Positions 38,101 to 46,936 of a stretch of DNA of 64,000 nucleotides are shown in pieces. Under the pieces are notes generated by a model. The model was not told the DNA's origin. It searched no databases and saw only the letters and a list, made by a program, of their open reading frames with translations. The first letter of the stretch is position 1. The number at the start of each line of letters is the position of its first letter. A program made the translations under genes and the position numbers. The DNA is taken from assembly GCF_001685485.1 (NCBI RefSeq), contig NZ_BDEL01000001.1, positions 3,693,501 to 3,757,500 on the forward strand, in the 5' to 3' direction. This DNA is from Formosa haliotis. GTDB lineage: Bacteria > Bacteroidota > Bacteroidia > Flavobacteriales > Flavobacteriaceae.

Positions 38101-38216
38101 GTGTGATAGAAAACTTCAAAACATTTAACGATGTGGTGTCTGAAGCCCAAAAGCAGCTTACTGAAATTAAAAAGGAACAGGCAAAAACCAATTCTTCTAT
38201 CCAAACCCAAGACTAA
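35199..38216 (+). CDS. Large periplasmic tetratricopeptide-repeat protein
   Basis: 1005 residues. A signal peptide (ending STQMLAQ) is followed along nearly the whole length by about 20 TPR units (for example YYQLGYAYYKQSDYDRAISEFNKII and AYYHLGESYIQLNKKTEALNAF). It therefore makes a long superhelical scaffold, probably in the periplasm. It is 31 bases upstream of an outer-membrane barrel gene in the same direction, so a joint role at the outer membrane is likely. I know of no established function for this pair, although it appears conserved in flavobacteria. Confidence 0.85.
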   Translation: MARSNIVLFLLAIVVSTQMLAQRSAIYTNDQVEYLKALSLYNSKQYLAAQNIFTSIQKQTKEEVMKSECAYYIASAAIRLNQIKADDLVEHFVEEYPTSPKRNSAYIDVADFYFKGGKYAHAKKWYDRVDERSLTPSERDRYNFNKGYTAFVTKNYSNAKKYLSKVEDSGTYGAQAKYYIGYMAYQSDDIGQANEYFDQVKNQEKYKEKMAYYKADLNFKLGNFEQAIGLAKEQIPYSSRAEESELNKIIGESYFNLGNYDEAIPYLTLYEGKRGKWNNTDYYQLGYAYYKQSDYDRAISEFNKIISGDNGVAQNAYYHLGESYIQLNKKTEALNAFRNASQMDFVPQIQQDAWYNYAKISYDIGNPYESVPVVLSGFLTKYPETAYRSEIEGLLVDSYITSKNYQEALRLLEGKKDAASREAYQKVAFYRGLELVEEENYTEALVFFENALKENINQEYTARANFWKGECNYNLGNYAESVLDFKAFKQFAGSDSEESKVVDYNLGYAYFKQKDYNQATAHFSAFTQNYTEDQIKLNDAFLRLGDGYFVSSNYNKAIEAYDSAIKLNQIESDYAAFQKAISYGYVGNSNSKVSELEHFIEAYPKSKLRDDAMYELGNTYTKANQNDRAVAMYNQLSTEYRMSSLTPKAMLREGLIFYNDNQNQKALEKFKTVVTNYPRTPEALQAVSTARLIYIDLGKVDEYAAWVKIQDYVDVSDADLDNATYESAEKKYLDNNTDEAIKLFNDYLNQFKTGLHANQAHFYLAQLYYKKGLKLNAAPHYKYVVDAPRSEFSEEALMRLAQSYLDGKNWLDAVPVLERLEAEAAFPQNVVFAQSNLMKANYQLSKYKSAVAYAEKVLANKTIDNKIKSDAYIIIARSAFNSNDLVRAKEAYEDVSKVATGETAAEALFYNAYFKHKDADFEGSNEAVQRLAKDYSSYKYYSAKGLVIMAMNYKELGDAYQATYILESVIENFKTFNDVVSEAQKQLTEIKKEQAKTNSSIQTQD

Positions 38217-38247
38217 CATAAACGACATTAAAAATCAAACTTATATT

Positions 38248-39963
38248 ATGTATAAGCCTTTTAAATATATACTAACCTTTATCGTTTTATTCTGTAGTGT
38301 GTCTTTCATGTATTCGCAAGAAAAGGATACTATTCAAACAGATGTAATTAATGTTGTTAAACCTTACACGCCATCAATTTCTGATGCGTTTAAAGTAAAA
38401 ACAACTCCAACGTTAGAAGATAATGTAACAACAGAGAAGAAAGACATAGATTATAATATTCTTTCTGTTCCTGTAGCTTCCACATTTATTCCGACTAAAG
38501 GAAAAGCGACCATGATAGAACGTAAAAAGCCAGATGTGTTTTATGAAAATTATTTAACGTTTGGTTACGGAACGTATGGGAACTTAATTTCAGAATTATA
38601 TGTTACCAAAGAATTTAAACGTATTGGCTCTTTTGGGGCTAGAGTCACTCAAGAAATGTCTAAAGATGGTATTAAAGATAAAGCTTTAGATGATAGTTTT
38701 ACAACGACCGATATAGAATTGGAATACATACAACGTTTAAGAGACTTAACCTGGAGTGTAAAAGGAGGACTGGAACGCCAAAGATTCAATTGGTACGGAG
38801 TAGAAGATGCCTATAATAGAGGAAATAAAGACGTAAGTCATAATTATTATGACTTGTATTTAATAGGTGATTTTACTTTTGATTATACCTATGTGAAATC
38901 GGCTAGCTTAACCTTAAGACGTTTTTACGATGATTTTGAATCTACCGAAAATCATTTAAAATTTAATGGTAAAGTAGATTTGCCAATTATGGATGAAGAA
39001 ATTACAACCGATGTTAGGTTGGAGTATTTTAGCGGACATGCAGGGAATCGTTATGCTTCCGAACAAGTGCCGGAATACGGTAACATCCTTTTTGGGGTAT
39101 CTCCTAGTTATAAATTACGTCAGGACGATTTAACTTTAAACATAGGGGCATCTGCTTATTATATGATTGGAATAAATAGTACCGAAAGCAATTTCTACAT
39201 CTATCCTAATATTACAGGATCGTTTAGAATTGTTGACGATGCTTTAATCGCTTATGGAGGACTTACAGGCGATGTGATTCAAAATACATATCGCGATTTT
39301 GTTCAGGATAACCAGTTTTTATCACCTACCATTAATGTAAAACCAACCGACAATAGTTTTGATGCTTATGTCGGGATGTTAGGAAAGTTTACTAGTAATA
39401 TAGGGTATAATTTTAAACTAGGTTATATGTCTGAAGATGATAAGGCATTGTTTAGAAAAAATCAATTTTCTGATAGGGGAGCTACCACGGCTTATAAATA
39501 TGGGAATTCATTTGAGGTGGTTTACGATGATGTTAAAACCATTCATGCTTTAGGAGAATTAACCGTAGATTGGGATACCCACTTAAAAATGGGGTTACGT
39601 GCCGAATATATGAATTATAATACCGACGTGGAGGCAGAAGCATGGAACTTACCAAATATTAAAGCCTCTGTTTTTGGAGATTACATGTCAGATCAGAAAT
39701 GGTTTGCAGGAGCAAATATTTTTTATGTAGGCGGCCGTAAAGATTTAGATGTTATAAATTCGGGATCCAATCAAACCACAGAAACCATCAGTTTAAAGGG
39801 GTATATCGATTTAAATATAAATGGAGGGTATAATCTAAATAACAGATTTACCGTATACCTTAAGTTAAACAATATTGCAAACCAGAGTTACCAACGTTGG
39901 AGTAATTATAACGTGCAAGGATTTCAAATTTTGGGAGGAGCAACGTATAAATTCGATTTTTAA
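38248..39963 (+). CDS. Outer-membrane beta-barrel protein, TonB-receptor-like without plug
   Basis: 571 residues from the ATG at 38248. A longer frame from 38131 overlaps the TPR gene and lacks a leader at its start. The signal peptide ends near FMYSQEKD. An N-terminal segment (TDVINVVKPYTPSISDAFKVK) precedes an all-beta region with repeated aromatic strands, ending in FQILGGATYKFDF with the terminal Phe usual for outer-membrane barrels. No plug or TonB box is seen. It forms a unit with the TPR gene and ends in a strong terminator. Confidence 0.8.
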   Translation: MYKPFKYILTFIVLFCSVSFMYSQEKDTIQTDVINVVKPYTPSISDAFKVKTTPTLEDNVTTEKKDIDYNILSVPVASTFIPTKGKATMIERKKPDVFYENYLTFGYGTYGNLISELYVTKEFKRIGSFGARVTQEMSKDGIKDKALDDSFTTTDIELEYIQRLRDLTWSVKGGLERQRFNWYGVEDAYNRGNKDVSHNYYDLYLIGDFTFDYTYVKSASLTLRRFYDDFESTENHLKFNGKVDLPIMDEEITTDVRLEYFSGHAGNRYASEQVPEYGNILFGVSPSYKLRQDDLTLNIGASAYYMIGINSTESNFYIYPNITGSFRIVDDALIAYGGLTGDVIQNTYRDFVQDNQFLSPTINVKPTDNSFDAYVGMLGKFTSNIGYNFKLGYMSEDDKALFRKNQFSDRGATTAYKYGNSFEVVYDDVKTIHALGELTVDWDTHLKMGLRAEYMNYNTDVEAEAWNLPNIKASVFGDYMSDQKWFAGANIFYVGGRKDLDVINSGSNQTTETISLKGYIDLNINGGYNLNNRFTVYLKLNNIANQSYQRWSNYNVQGFQILGGATYKFDF

Positions 39964-39985
39964 AACATATTCATAACTATATACT

Positions 39986-40010
39986 AAGCGTTCTTCGGGA
40001 CGCTTTTTTT
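39986..40010 (+). terminator. Rho-independent terminator
   Basis: AAGCGTTC, tetraloop TTCG, GGACGCTT, then seven T. Confidence 0.9.
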
Positions 40011-40129
40011 GTTTTAAATAGTGAGGATATAACTAATTGTTCAGGTGCTTAATTCCTAAATTCATGTTGGTTACTAGTTTTTTACTATATTTAAATTATT
40101 AAAACCCAAACCTAACCAATTTTAAACCT

Positions 40130-40663
40130 ATGAAATCTATTCTATTTTTATGTGTAGGCCTACTTTTTAGTGCCTCAGTGTGGTCTCAATCGTCTGCCTA
40201 TTCTACCGCAGCCACCCAATGTCTTGAAAGTAATGGTACATTAGCGTATTACGAAACCATCTTCGATGCTTGTTTTAAACAAATGCAAAATCAATATGCT
40301 AAATATAACATCCCATCTGAAACTTGGACAGAATTAAAAACGGTAAAACCAAGCGAGATGGATAAAGTTAACAATAAACTAGTCGAGGCCTATTCCGATT
40401 TTTTTACCATGGAAGATGTTCAAAATATGAACGCATTATATGGGTCTAAAACAGGTCAGACTATGCTTAACAATCCGAATGCCTTAACAAAGAAGGATAA
40501 AAAACAAATCGATAACTTTTATAAAACGGCAACTGGGAAAAAGATTGTTAGTTCTCAAGCCGGTATGAAAGAAAAAATGCAAGTTATTTCCGATTTCTGG
40601 TGCGGCGATATGTACAAAACCGTTAACGGAAAACTAGAAGCTAAAGGCTATTCTATCCGTTAG
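40130..40663 (+). CDS. Secreted DUF2059-type protein
   Basis: 177 residues with a signal peptide (ending SASVWSQ). The C-terminal half has the DUF2059-like core: YSDFFTMEDVQNMNALYGSKTGQTMLNN, in which the protein switches from an acidic helix to the LYGSKTGQ-type motif. Probably periplasmic; function unknown. It stands between terminator-bounded units. Confidence 0.75.
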   Translation: MKSILFLCVGLLFSASVWSQSSAYSTAATQCLESNGTLAYYETIFDACFKQMQNQYAKYNIPSETWTELKTVKPSEMDKVNNKLVEAYSDFFTMEDVQNMNALYGSKTGQTMLNNPNALTKKDKKQIDNFYKTATGKKIVSSQAGMKEKMQVISDFWCGDMYKTVNGKLEAKGYSIR

Positions 40664-40841
40664 AAGGGATATTTCTAAACGGAAAAAGTTGGACTTCTTC
40701 TATTTAAATATTATCATGAGAATTCAACATAGACTTCGAATTCGGAATGTTTTAAAGCCAAAATTCACCCCACCTTTAATTAATACATATTTTTATCTTG
40801 TCTTAAATTAACATAACATTCTTTAATCTTAAATCATTCCG

Positions 40842-40849
40842 TATCTTTG
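40842..40849 (+). promoter_or_regulatory. Bacteroidetes -7 box TATCTTTG
   Basis: Exact TAnnTTTG match, 18 bases before the rimO ATG. Confidence 0.6.
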
Positions 40850-40866
40850 CACTCTGAAATTTTGAT

Positions 40867-42171
40867 ATGAGAACAAAATCACTTAAAAAGAATAAAATCA
40901 ACGTAGTAACTCTAGGGTGTAGTAAGAATGTTTACGACAGCGAAGTGTTAATGGGACAGCTAAAAGCTAGCGGAAAAGACGTTGTACATGAAGAAGAAGG
41001 TAATATCGTTGTAATTAATACATGCGGATTTATCAATAATGCCAAGGAAGAAAGTGTGAATACCATTTTAGATTTCATGCAAAAGAAGGAAGATGGCGAG
41101 GTCGATAAAGTGTTTGTTACCGGATGTTTATCTGAGCGTTATAAGCCAGACCTTCAGAAAGAAATTCCTAATGTCGATGAATATTTCGGTACTACAGAAT
41201 TACCAGGTTTATTAAAGGCGCTAGGAGCAGATTATAAGCACGAATTAATTGGGGAGCGTTTAACAACAACACCTAAAAATTACGCTTATTTAAAAATTGC
41301 AGAAGGTTGCGACAGACCGTGTAGTTTTTGTGCCATTCCAATTATGCGTGGAAAACATAAGTCAACTCCAATTGAAGAAATTGTTGTAGAAGCTGAAAAA
41401 TTAGCTGCAAAGGGTGTTAAAGAATTAATACTTATTGCTCAAGATTTAACCTATTATGGTTTAGATATTTATAAAAAGCGAAATCTTGCCGAATTACTAG
41501 AAGCTTTAGTAAAAGTAGACGGTATAGAGTGGATTCGTTTACATTATGCATTCCCTACCGGTTTCCCAATGGATGTGCTAGATGTTATGAATCGTGAGCC
41601 TAAAGTTTGTAACTATTTAGATATTCCATTACAACATATTTCCGATAGTATCCTTAAAAGTATGCGTCGCGGAACCACTCAAGAAAAAACCACGAAGTTA
41701 CTTCAGGAATTCAGAAAAGCGGTGCCAGAAATGACAATTCGTACCACACTTATTGTAGGATATCCAGGAGAAACAGAGGAGGATTTCCAAACCTTAAAAC
41801 AGTGGGTTCAAGATATGCGTTTCGAGCGTTTAGGTTGTTTTACCTATTCTCACGAAGAAAATACACATGCTTACAATTTGGAAGATGATGTTCCTGAAGA
41901 CGTGAAGCAAGAACGTGCCAACGAAATTATGGAAATTCAATCGCAAATTTCTTGGGAAATGAATCAAGAAAAAATAGGTAAAGAATTTAAAGTCGTTATC
42001 GATAGAAAAGAAGGGAACTATTTTGTTGGTCGTACAGAATTTGATTCGCCAGATGTAGATAACGAAGTGTTAATAGATGCAACAGTAAATTATTTGAAAA
42101 CGGGTGAGTTTGCACACGTTGTTATTACAGATGCTGCCGATTTTGATTTGTATGCAGATGTTGTAAAATAG
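40867..42171 (+). CDS. rimO: Ribosomal protein S12 methylthiotransferase RimO
   Basis: 434 residues. The N-terminal UPF0004 domain carries cluster cysteines C18, C53 and C87. The radical-SAM motif is C148-DRP-C152-SF-C155, and a C-terminal TRAM domain ends the protein. It adds a methylthio group to an aspartate of ribosomal protein S12 using two iron-sulfur clusters. A promoter box precedes it and a strong hairpin terminator follows it, so it is probably transcribed alone. Confidence 0.97.
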   Translation: MRTKSLKKNKINVVTLGCSKNVYDSEVLMGQLKASGKDVVHEEEGNIVVINTCGFINNAKEESVNTILDFMQKKEDGEVDKVFVTGCLSERYKPDLQKEIPNVDEYFGTTELPGLLKALGADYKHELIGERLTTTPKNYAYLKIAEGCDRPCSFCAIPIMRGKHKSTPIEEIVVEAEKLAAKGVKELILIAQDLTYYGLDIYKKRNLAELLEALVKVDGIEWIRLHYAFPTGFPMDVLDVMNREPKVCNYLDIPLQHISDSILKSMRRGTTQEKTTKLLQEFRKAVPEMTIRTTLIVGYPGETEEDFQTLKQWVQDMRFERLGCFTYSHEENTHAYNLEDDVPEDVKQERANEIMEIQSQISWEMNQEKIGKEFKVVIDRKEGNYFVGRTEFDSPDVDNEVLIDATVNYLKTGEFAHVVITDAADFDLYADVVK

Positions 42172-42189
42172 TATAAAATGAAATAAATA

Positions 42190-42225
42190 AAAAGGTGTTT
42201 TAATGTAAGTTAAAACACCTTTTTT
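42190..42225 (+). terminator. Rho-independent terminator of rimO
   Basis: AAAAGGTGTTTTAA and TTAAAACACCTTTT form a 14-base-pair stem with a six-base loop, then T. Confidence 0.9.
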
Positions 42226-42324
42226 CGTTTAACCGCCTAGTGTTATACCAACCTTAATCTTAACTAATTTTTTAGAATTGAAAAATCTAATAACTGTATA
42301 TTTACCATAAATTTGATTGTTTAT

Positions 42325-43934
42325 ATGCCAACCGACTGTATTCCGTTTAGAGACACCCATTATTTTTCGACATTAATTTGCGATTATTTAGATGAAAAAC
42401 CCGAACTAAAACGATTCTATAATCGTTTTCCAAAGCTTGACCATTTCAAAGCTCAAATTGAAGAAAAGTCGAAGTTCGAGGGGATGTCAAAAGCGCATCG
42501 TCAGGTGTTGTCTTCTGTTTTAGAAACGCAGTATGCAGACCTTAAAACATCAGAAGCAACACAGCTTAATATTTCTCTTTTAAATGAATCGAACACGTTT
42601 ACAGTAACAACAGGTCATCAGTTAAATTTGTTTACCGGTCCGTTATATTTTCTATATAAAATTGTGTCGACCATTAACCTTACCAAAGAATTAAAGGCAG
42701 CATATCCCGATTTTCATTTTGTGCCAATCTATTGGATGGCGACAGAAGATCACGATTTCGATGAAATAAATTACTTCAACTTTAAAGGCAAAAAAATACA
42801 ATGGAATCGTAAAGATGGTGGTGCTGTTGGGGAATTTAATACCACAGGTTTAGATGCTGTTTTCGAATTGTATACGAAAGAATTAGGTGTGGGGAAAGCG
42901 GCAGACGAATTAAGAACTCTGTTTACAGAAGCCTATTTAAAGCATAACAATCTTGCAGACGCCACACGCTATTTGGCAAATGCCTTATTTTCAGATTTAG
43001 GATTGGTGGTTATAGATGCCAACCAGAAAGATTTAAAGCGCGCTTTTATTCCGTATATAGAGCAAGATATTTTAAACCAAATTTCGTCGAACGAAGTTTC
43101 AAAAACAAACGCCTTACTTTCTAATATCCCAGATACAGATTATAATATTCAAGTTAATCCAAGAGAAATTAATTTGTTTTATTTGTCGGAAAATAGTCGT
43201 GAGCGTATTGTTTTTGAAGATGAAACATATCGTGTTTTAAATACCGAAATCAGCTTTTCTAAAGATGAAATTCTTAAGGAAATTCACGACTTTCCAGAGC
43301 GTTTTTCTCCAAATGTAATTATGCGTCCGTTGTATCAAGAAGTCATTTTACCGAATCTATGTTATATCGGTGGAGGGGGAGAATTGGCCTATTGGCTTCA
43401 GTTGAAAGATTATTTTGAAGCTGTAAAAGTACCTTTTCCTATATTGCTTTTAAGAAATTCGGTATTGATAAAAACACAACAGCAGGCTAAGAAATTAGAC
43501 AATTTACATATTAGTAATCGTGATTTGTTCTTAAAGCGCGATACCTTCATTAATAAAAAAGTTAGAAAAATATCGAATATAGATATCGATTTCTCTTCAC
43601 AAAAAAACATCTTCAAGAGCAATTTAAAGCCATGTATGATTTAGCCGAGCAAACCGATCAGTCCTTTGTTGGGGCGGTAAAAGCTCAAGAGCGCAAGCAA
43701 ATCAAAGGGTTAGAGCATTTAGAAAAACGATTATTACAGGCGCAAAAAAGGAAATTGAGCGATCAGGTTTCTAGAATGACCGATTTACAAAATCAGTTAT
43801 TTCCAAATCAAAGTTTACAAGAACGCGCTACAAATTTTTCTGAATTATATCTTGAGTTTGGAGACCAATTAATCCCTCAGTTAGTGTTAAATTTGCAACC
43901 ATTAAAACAAGAATTTCTAATACTAAATCTGTAA
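42325..43934 (+). CDS. bshC: Bacillithiol biosynthesis cysteine-adding enzyme BshC, one frameshift
   Basis: The first frame starts at ATG 42325 (MPTDCIPFRDTHYFS) and ends at 43644 in KNIFKSNLKPCMI. The rest of BshC follows in another frame to 43934 (MYDLAEQTDQSFVGAV to LKQEFLILNL). The break is at the seven-A run 43601-43607. One more A reads QKKHLQEQFKAMYDLAEQ and gives 536 residues, the normal length. Family motifs TTGHQLNLFTGPLYFLYK and YIGGGGELAYWLQLKDYF are clear. BshC adds cysteine to GlcN-malate to complete bacillithiol, the low-molecular-weight thiol used by many Bacteroidota. The lesion is probably a sequencing error; the CAA AAA AAC context would also allow -1 slippage. Its stop is 6 bases before the next gene. 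Confidence 0.9.
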
Positions 43935-43940
43935 CAAAAC

Positions 43941-45314
43941 ATGCATAAAGTAGATTTTGATTTGGTCGAGATGACCATGGATGTCATGAAATATGCCATA
44001 GAACGAATTTCTACCACCGAACGTAAAATAGGAAAACCTAAAAAAGCAGAAGAGTTAAAAGCTTTGGTAGGAGAAACCATTACTGAAAAAGGAATTGGTG
44101 GAGAAGTAGCATTCAATTTATGGAAAAAACATTTAATGAAAGCCAATGTTCCGGTAGATCATCCTAGAAATCTTGCTTTTGTTCCGGCGGCACCCACACG
44201 TGCAGCTGTGATGTTCGATTTAGTAACATCGGCGTCAAGTATACACGGTGCCTATTGGATGGAAGGAGCAGGTGGAATTTTTTGCGAAAATGAAGCCATG
44301 AAATGGATAGTATCTTTAACCGGTATGCCAGAAGGTGCTTTTGGAGTATTTACAAGTGGAGGTACTGCTGCTAATCTTTCGGCCATAGTAACGGCTCGTG
44401 AATATTGGAGAAGTTTAGACGAAGCCCACCACAACGAAAAAGGATTAATAATTACATCTATAGGCGCACATTCGTCTATAAAGGCCATGGCTAAAGTAGC
44501 CGATTTAGATGTCTTATTAGTAGATACCGAAGACCGTTTAGAAGGTCCGGCTCTACAAAATACAATAGACAGTTTATCGCCGAGTCAACGCGAACGATTG
44601 TTTGCAGTAGTAGCCACAGGCGGTACAACAAATGCGGGGATTATAGACGATTTAGAGGCTATTTCTGCAATTTGTAAAGCACAAAATTTATGGTTACATG
44701 TAGATGCTGCTTATGGAGGTGGTGCTCTAGTTGCCGATTCTGTAAGGCACTTGTTTAAAGGTATAGAAAATGCCGATAGTATTACTATAGATCCTCATAA
44801 ATGGATGTTTTCTCCTTACGATTGCGGAGCTGTCTTATACAAGAACCCAGAATTAGCTAAAAATGCACACTCCCAACAAGGATCATATTTAGATATTTTT
44901 AAAGATGAAGGAGCACATGGATTTAATCCAACCGATTATCAAATACAATTAACCCGCCGGGTAAGAGGTTTACCTCTGTGGTTTTCTTTAGCAATGCACG
45001 GTACAGATCGCTATAAGGAAGCTGTAGAACGCGGTATAGAATTGGCCCAAATTGCAGGCCGATTAATAAGCGAGCACCCTAATGTAGAGTTGGTTCGCGA
45101 TCCAAGTTTATCTTGTGTATTATACAGAAGAATAGGGTGGACTCCAGAAGATTATACGCATTGGACGTATGAAAATCATAAAAAAGGCTTTGCCTTAGTC
45201 GCTCCTACAAAATGGAAAACGGGAGATACGTATGAGACGGTTTCGCGGTTCTGTTTTATTAATCCAGATACTACAGAGCAAGATATTGTAGAAATATTAA
45301 AAACAATGGAATAA
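43941..45314 (+). CDS. PLP-dependent group II decarboxylase family protein
   Basis: 457 residues. TSGGTAANLSAIVTAREYW, HVDAAYGGGAL and the PLP lysine in SITIDPHKWMFSPYDCG place it with aromatic-L-amino-acid/glutamate decarboxylases. It lies 6 bases after bshC, so they are co-transcribed. The substrate cannot be read from sequence; related flavobacterial genes are annotated as amino-acid or aspartate decarboxylases. Expected in the cytoplasm. Confidence 0.88.
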   Translation: MHKVDFDLVEMTMDVMKYAIERISTTERKIGKPKKAEELKALVGETITEKGIGGEVAFNLWKKHLMKANVPVDHPRNLAFVPAAPTRAAVMFDLVTSASSIHGAYWMEGAGGIFCENEAMKWIVSLTGMPEGAFGVFTSGGTAANLSAIVTAREYWRSLDEAHHNEKGLIITSIGAHSSIKAMAKVADLDVLLVDTEDRLEGPALQNTIDSLSPSQRERLFAVVATGGTTNAGIIDDLEAISAICKAQNLWLHVDAAYGGGALVADSVRHLFKGIENADSITIDPHKWMFSPYDCGAVLYKNPELAKNAHSQQGSYLDIFKDEGAHGFNPTDYQIQLTRRVRGLPLWFSLAMHGTDRYKEAVERGIELAQIAGRLISEHPNVELVRDPSLSCVLYRRIGWTPEDYTHWTYENHKKGFALVAPTKWKTGDTYETVSRFCFINPDTTEQDIVEILKTME

Positions 45315-45350
45315 AGTTTGTTTCAAACTTTTCAAATAAAATATAAATAT

Positions 45351-45358
45351 TAATTTTG
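45351..45358 (+). promoter_or_regulatory. Bacteroidetes -7 box TAATTTTG
   Basis: TAnnTTTG match whose last base is three bases before the guaA ATG, which would give a very short or leaderless transcript. Confidence 0.4.
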
Positions 45359-45361
45359 CGC

Positions 45362-46897
45362 ATGCAACACGACAAGGTATTAATTTTAGACTTCGGATCG
45401 CAATACACACAGCTTATTGCTCGTAGAGTTAGGGAACTCAACATTTACTCCGAAATACACCCATTCAACAAAATTCCAACAGACATAGAAAGCTATAAGG
45501 CTGTAATCCTTTCTGGTAGTCCAAATTCCGTACGCGGAGAAGACGCTTTACACCCAGAATTGGGTGCTATTCGTACTAAAAAGCCAATGTTGGCGGTATG
45601 TTATGGCGCACAGTATTTAGCACATTTCTCTGGAGGAGAAGTCGCGCCATCAAGCACACGAGAATATGGCCGTGCCAATCTTTCCTTTATTAAAGAAAAC
45701 GAAGTGTTTTTTGAAAATATTTCTGAAGGAAGTCAGGTGTGGATGAGTCATAGCGATACGATTAAATCGTTACCAACCAATGGTGTATTAATCGCAAGTA
45801 CTTCCGATGTTACAAATGCTGCCTATAAAATAGAAGGAGAAGAAACCTATGCTATTCAGTTTCACCCAGAAGTATATCACTCTACCGATGGGAAGCAATT
45901 ATTAGAAAACTTTTTAGTGAAAATAGCTGGTCTTAAACAAGACTGGACGCCAGATTCTTTTGTTGAAGAAACTGTAGAAGCTATTCAGGCTAAAGTTGGA
46001 AACGATAAAGTGGTACTCGGTTTATCTGGAGGTGTAGATTCTACTGTTGCCGCTGTACTATTAAATAAAGCTATAGGTAAAAATCTATATTGTATTTTTG
46101 TAAATAACGGGTTATTGCGTAAAAACGAATTCGAAAGTGTATTAGCGCAATACGAAGGTATGGGACTTAATGTTAAAGGTGTAGATGCCTCAAAACGATT
46201 TCTAGATGCTTTGGCTGGCATTGAAGATCCAGAGTTAAAACGTAAAGCTATCGGGAATGCTTTTATTGAAGTGTTCGATGATGAAGCGCATAAGTTAACC
46301 GATGTAAAATGGTTAGCACAAGGTACTATTTATCCAGATGTTATAGAAAGTGTTTCTGCAACCGGAGGCCCTTCTGCAACTATTAAAAGTCACCATAATG
46401 TCGGCGGATTACCAGATTTTATGAAACTTAAAATTGTAGAACCGCTTCGTGCTATCTTTAAAGATGAGGTTCGACGTGTTGGTGCTACTTTAGGTATCGA
46501 TCCAGAATTATTAGGTCGTCACCCATTTCCAGGGCCAGGACTTGGAATTCGAATTTTAGGCGATATTACAGCAGAAAAAGTACGTATCTTACAAGAGGTA
46601 GATGCTATTTTTATTAACGGATTAAAATCTTGGGGTTTATACGATAAAGTATGGCAAGCAGGAGCTATGTTGCTACCAGTAAATAGTGTTGGTGTAATGG
46701 GAGATGAGCGTACTTACGAAAAATGTGTGGCGCTTCGTGCTGTAGAAAGTACCGATGGTATGACGGCAGATTGGGTAAATTTACCATACGAATTCCTTCA
46801 AAAAACATCTAACGATATAATAAATAAAGTAAAAGGCGTTAATAGAGTAGTGTACGACATTAGTTCTAAGCCACCTGCTACGATTGAGTGGGAATAG
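45362..46897 (+). CDS. guaA: GMP synthase (glutamine-hydrolysing)
   Basis: 511 residues from ATG 45362 ([20 protein letters not shown]); a TTG two codons earlier is less likely. The class I glutamine amidotransferase has its nucleophile Cys80 in [11 protein letters not shown] and the HPE of FHPEVYH. The synthetase domain has the P-loop LSGGVDST and the C-terminal dimerisation region ending KPPATIEWE. It converts XMP to GMP with ATP and glutamine. Complete and typical. Confidence 0.98.
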   Translation: MQHDKVLILDFGSQYTQLIARRVRELNIYSEIHPFNKIPTDIESYKAVILSGSPNSVRGEDALHPELGAIRTKKPMLAVCYGAQYLAHFSGGEVAPSSTREYGRANLSFIKENEVFFENISEGSQVWMSHSDTIKSLPTNGVLIASTSDVTNAAYKIEGEETYAIQFHPEVYHSTDGKQLLENFLVKIAGLKQDWTPDSFVEETVEAIQAKVGNDKVVLGLSGGVDSTVAAVLLNKAIGKNLYCIFVNNGLLRKNEFESVLAQYEGMGLNVKGVDASKRFLDALAGIEDPELKRKAIGNAFIEVFDDEAHKLTDVKWLAQGTIYPDVIESVSATGGPSATIKSHHNVGGLPDFMKLKIVEPLRAIFKDEVRRVGATLGIDPELLGRHPFPGPGLGIRILGDITAEKVRILQEVDAIFINGLKSWGLYDKVWQAGAMLLPVNSVGVMGDERTYEKCVALRAVESTDGMTADWVNLPYEFLQKTSNDIINKVKGVNRVVYDISSKPPATIEWE

Positions 46898-46936
46898 TAA
46901 ATTTTAATCAATTTTTTTCGAATTAAACCATATTGA

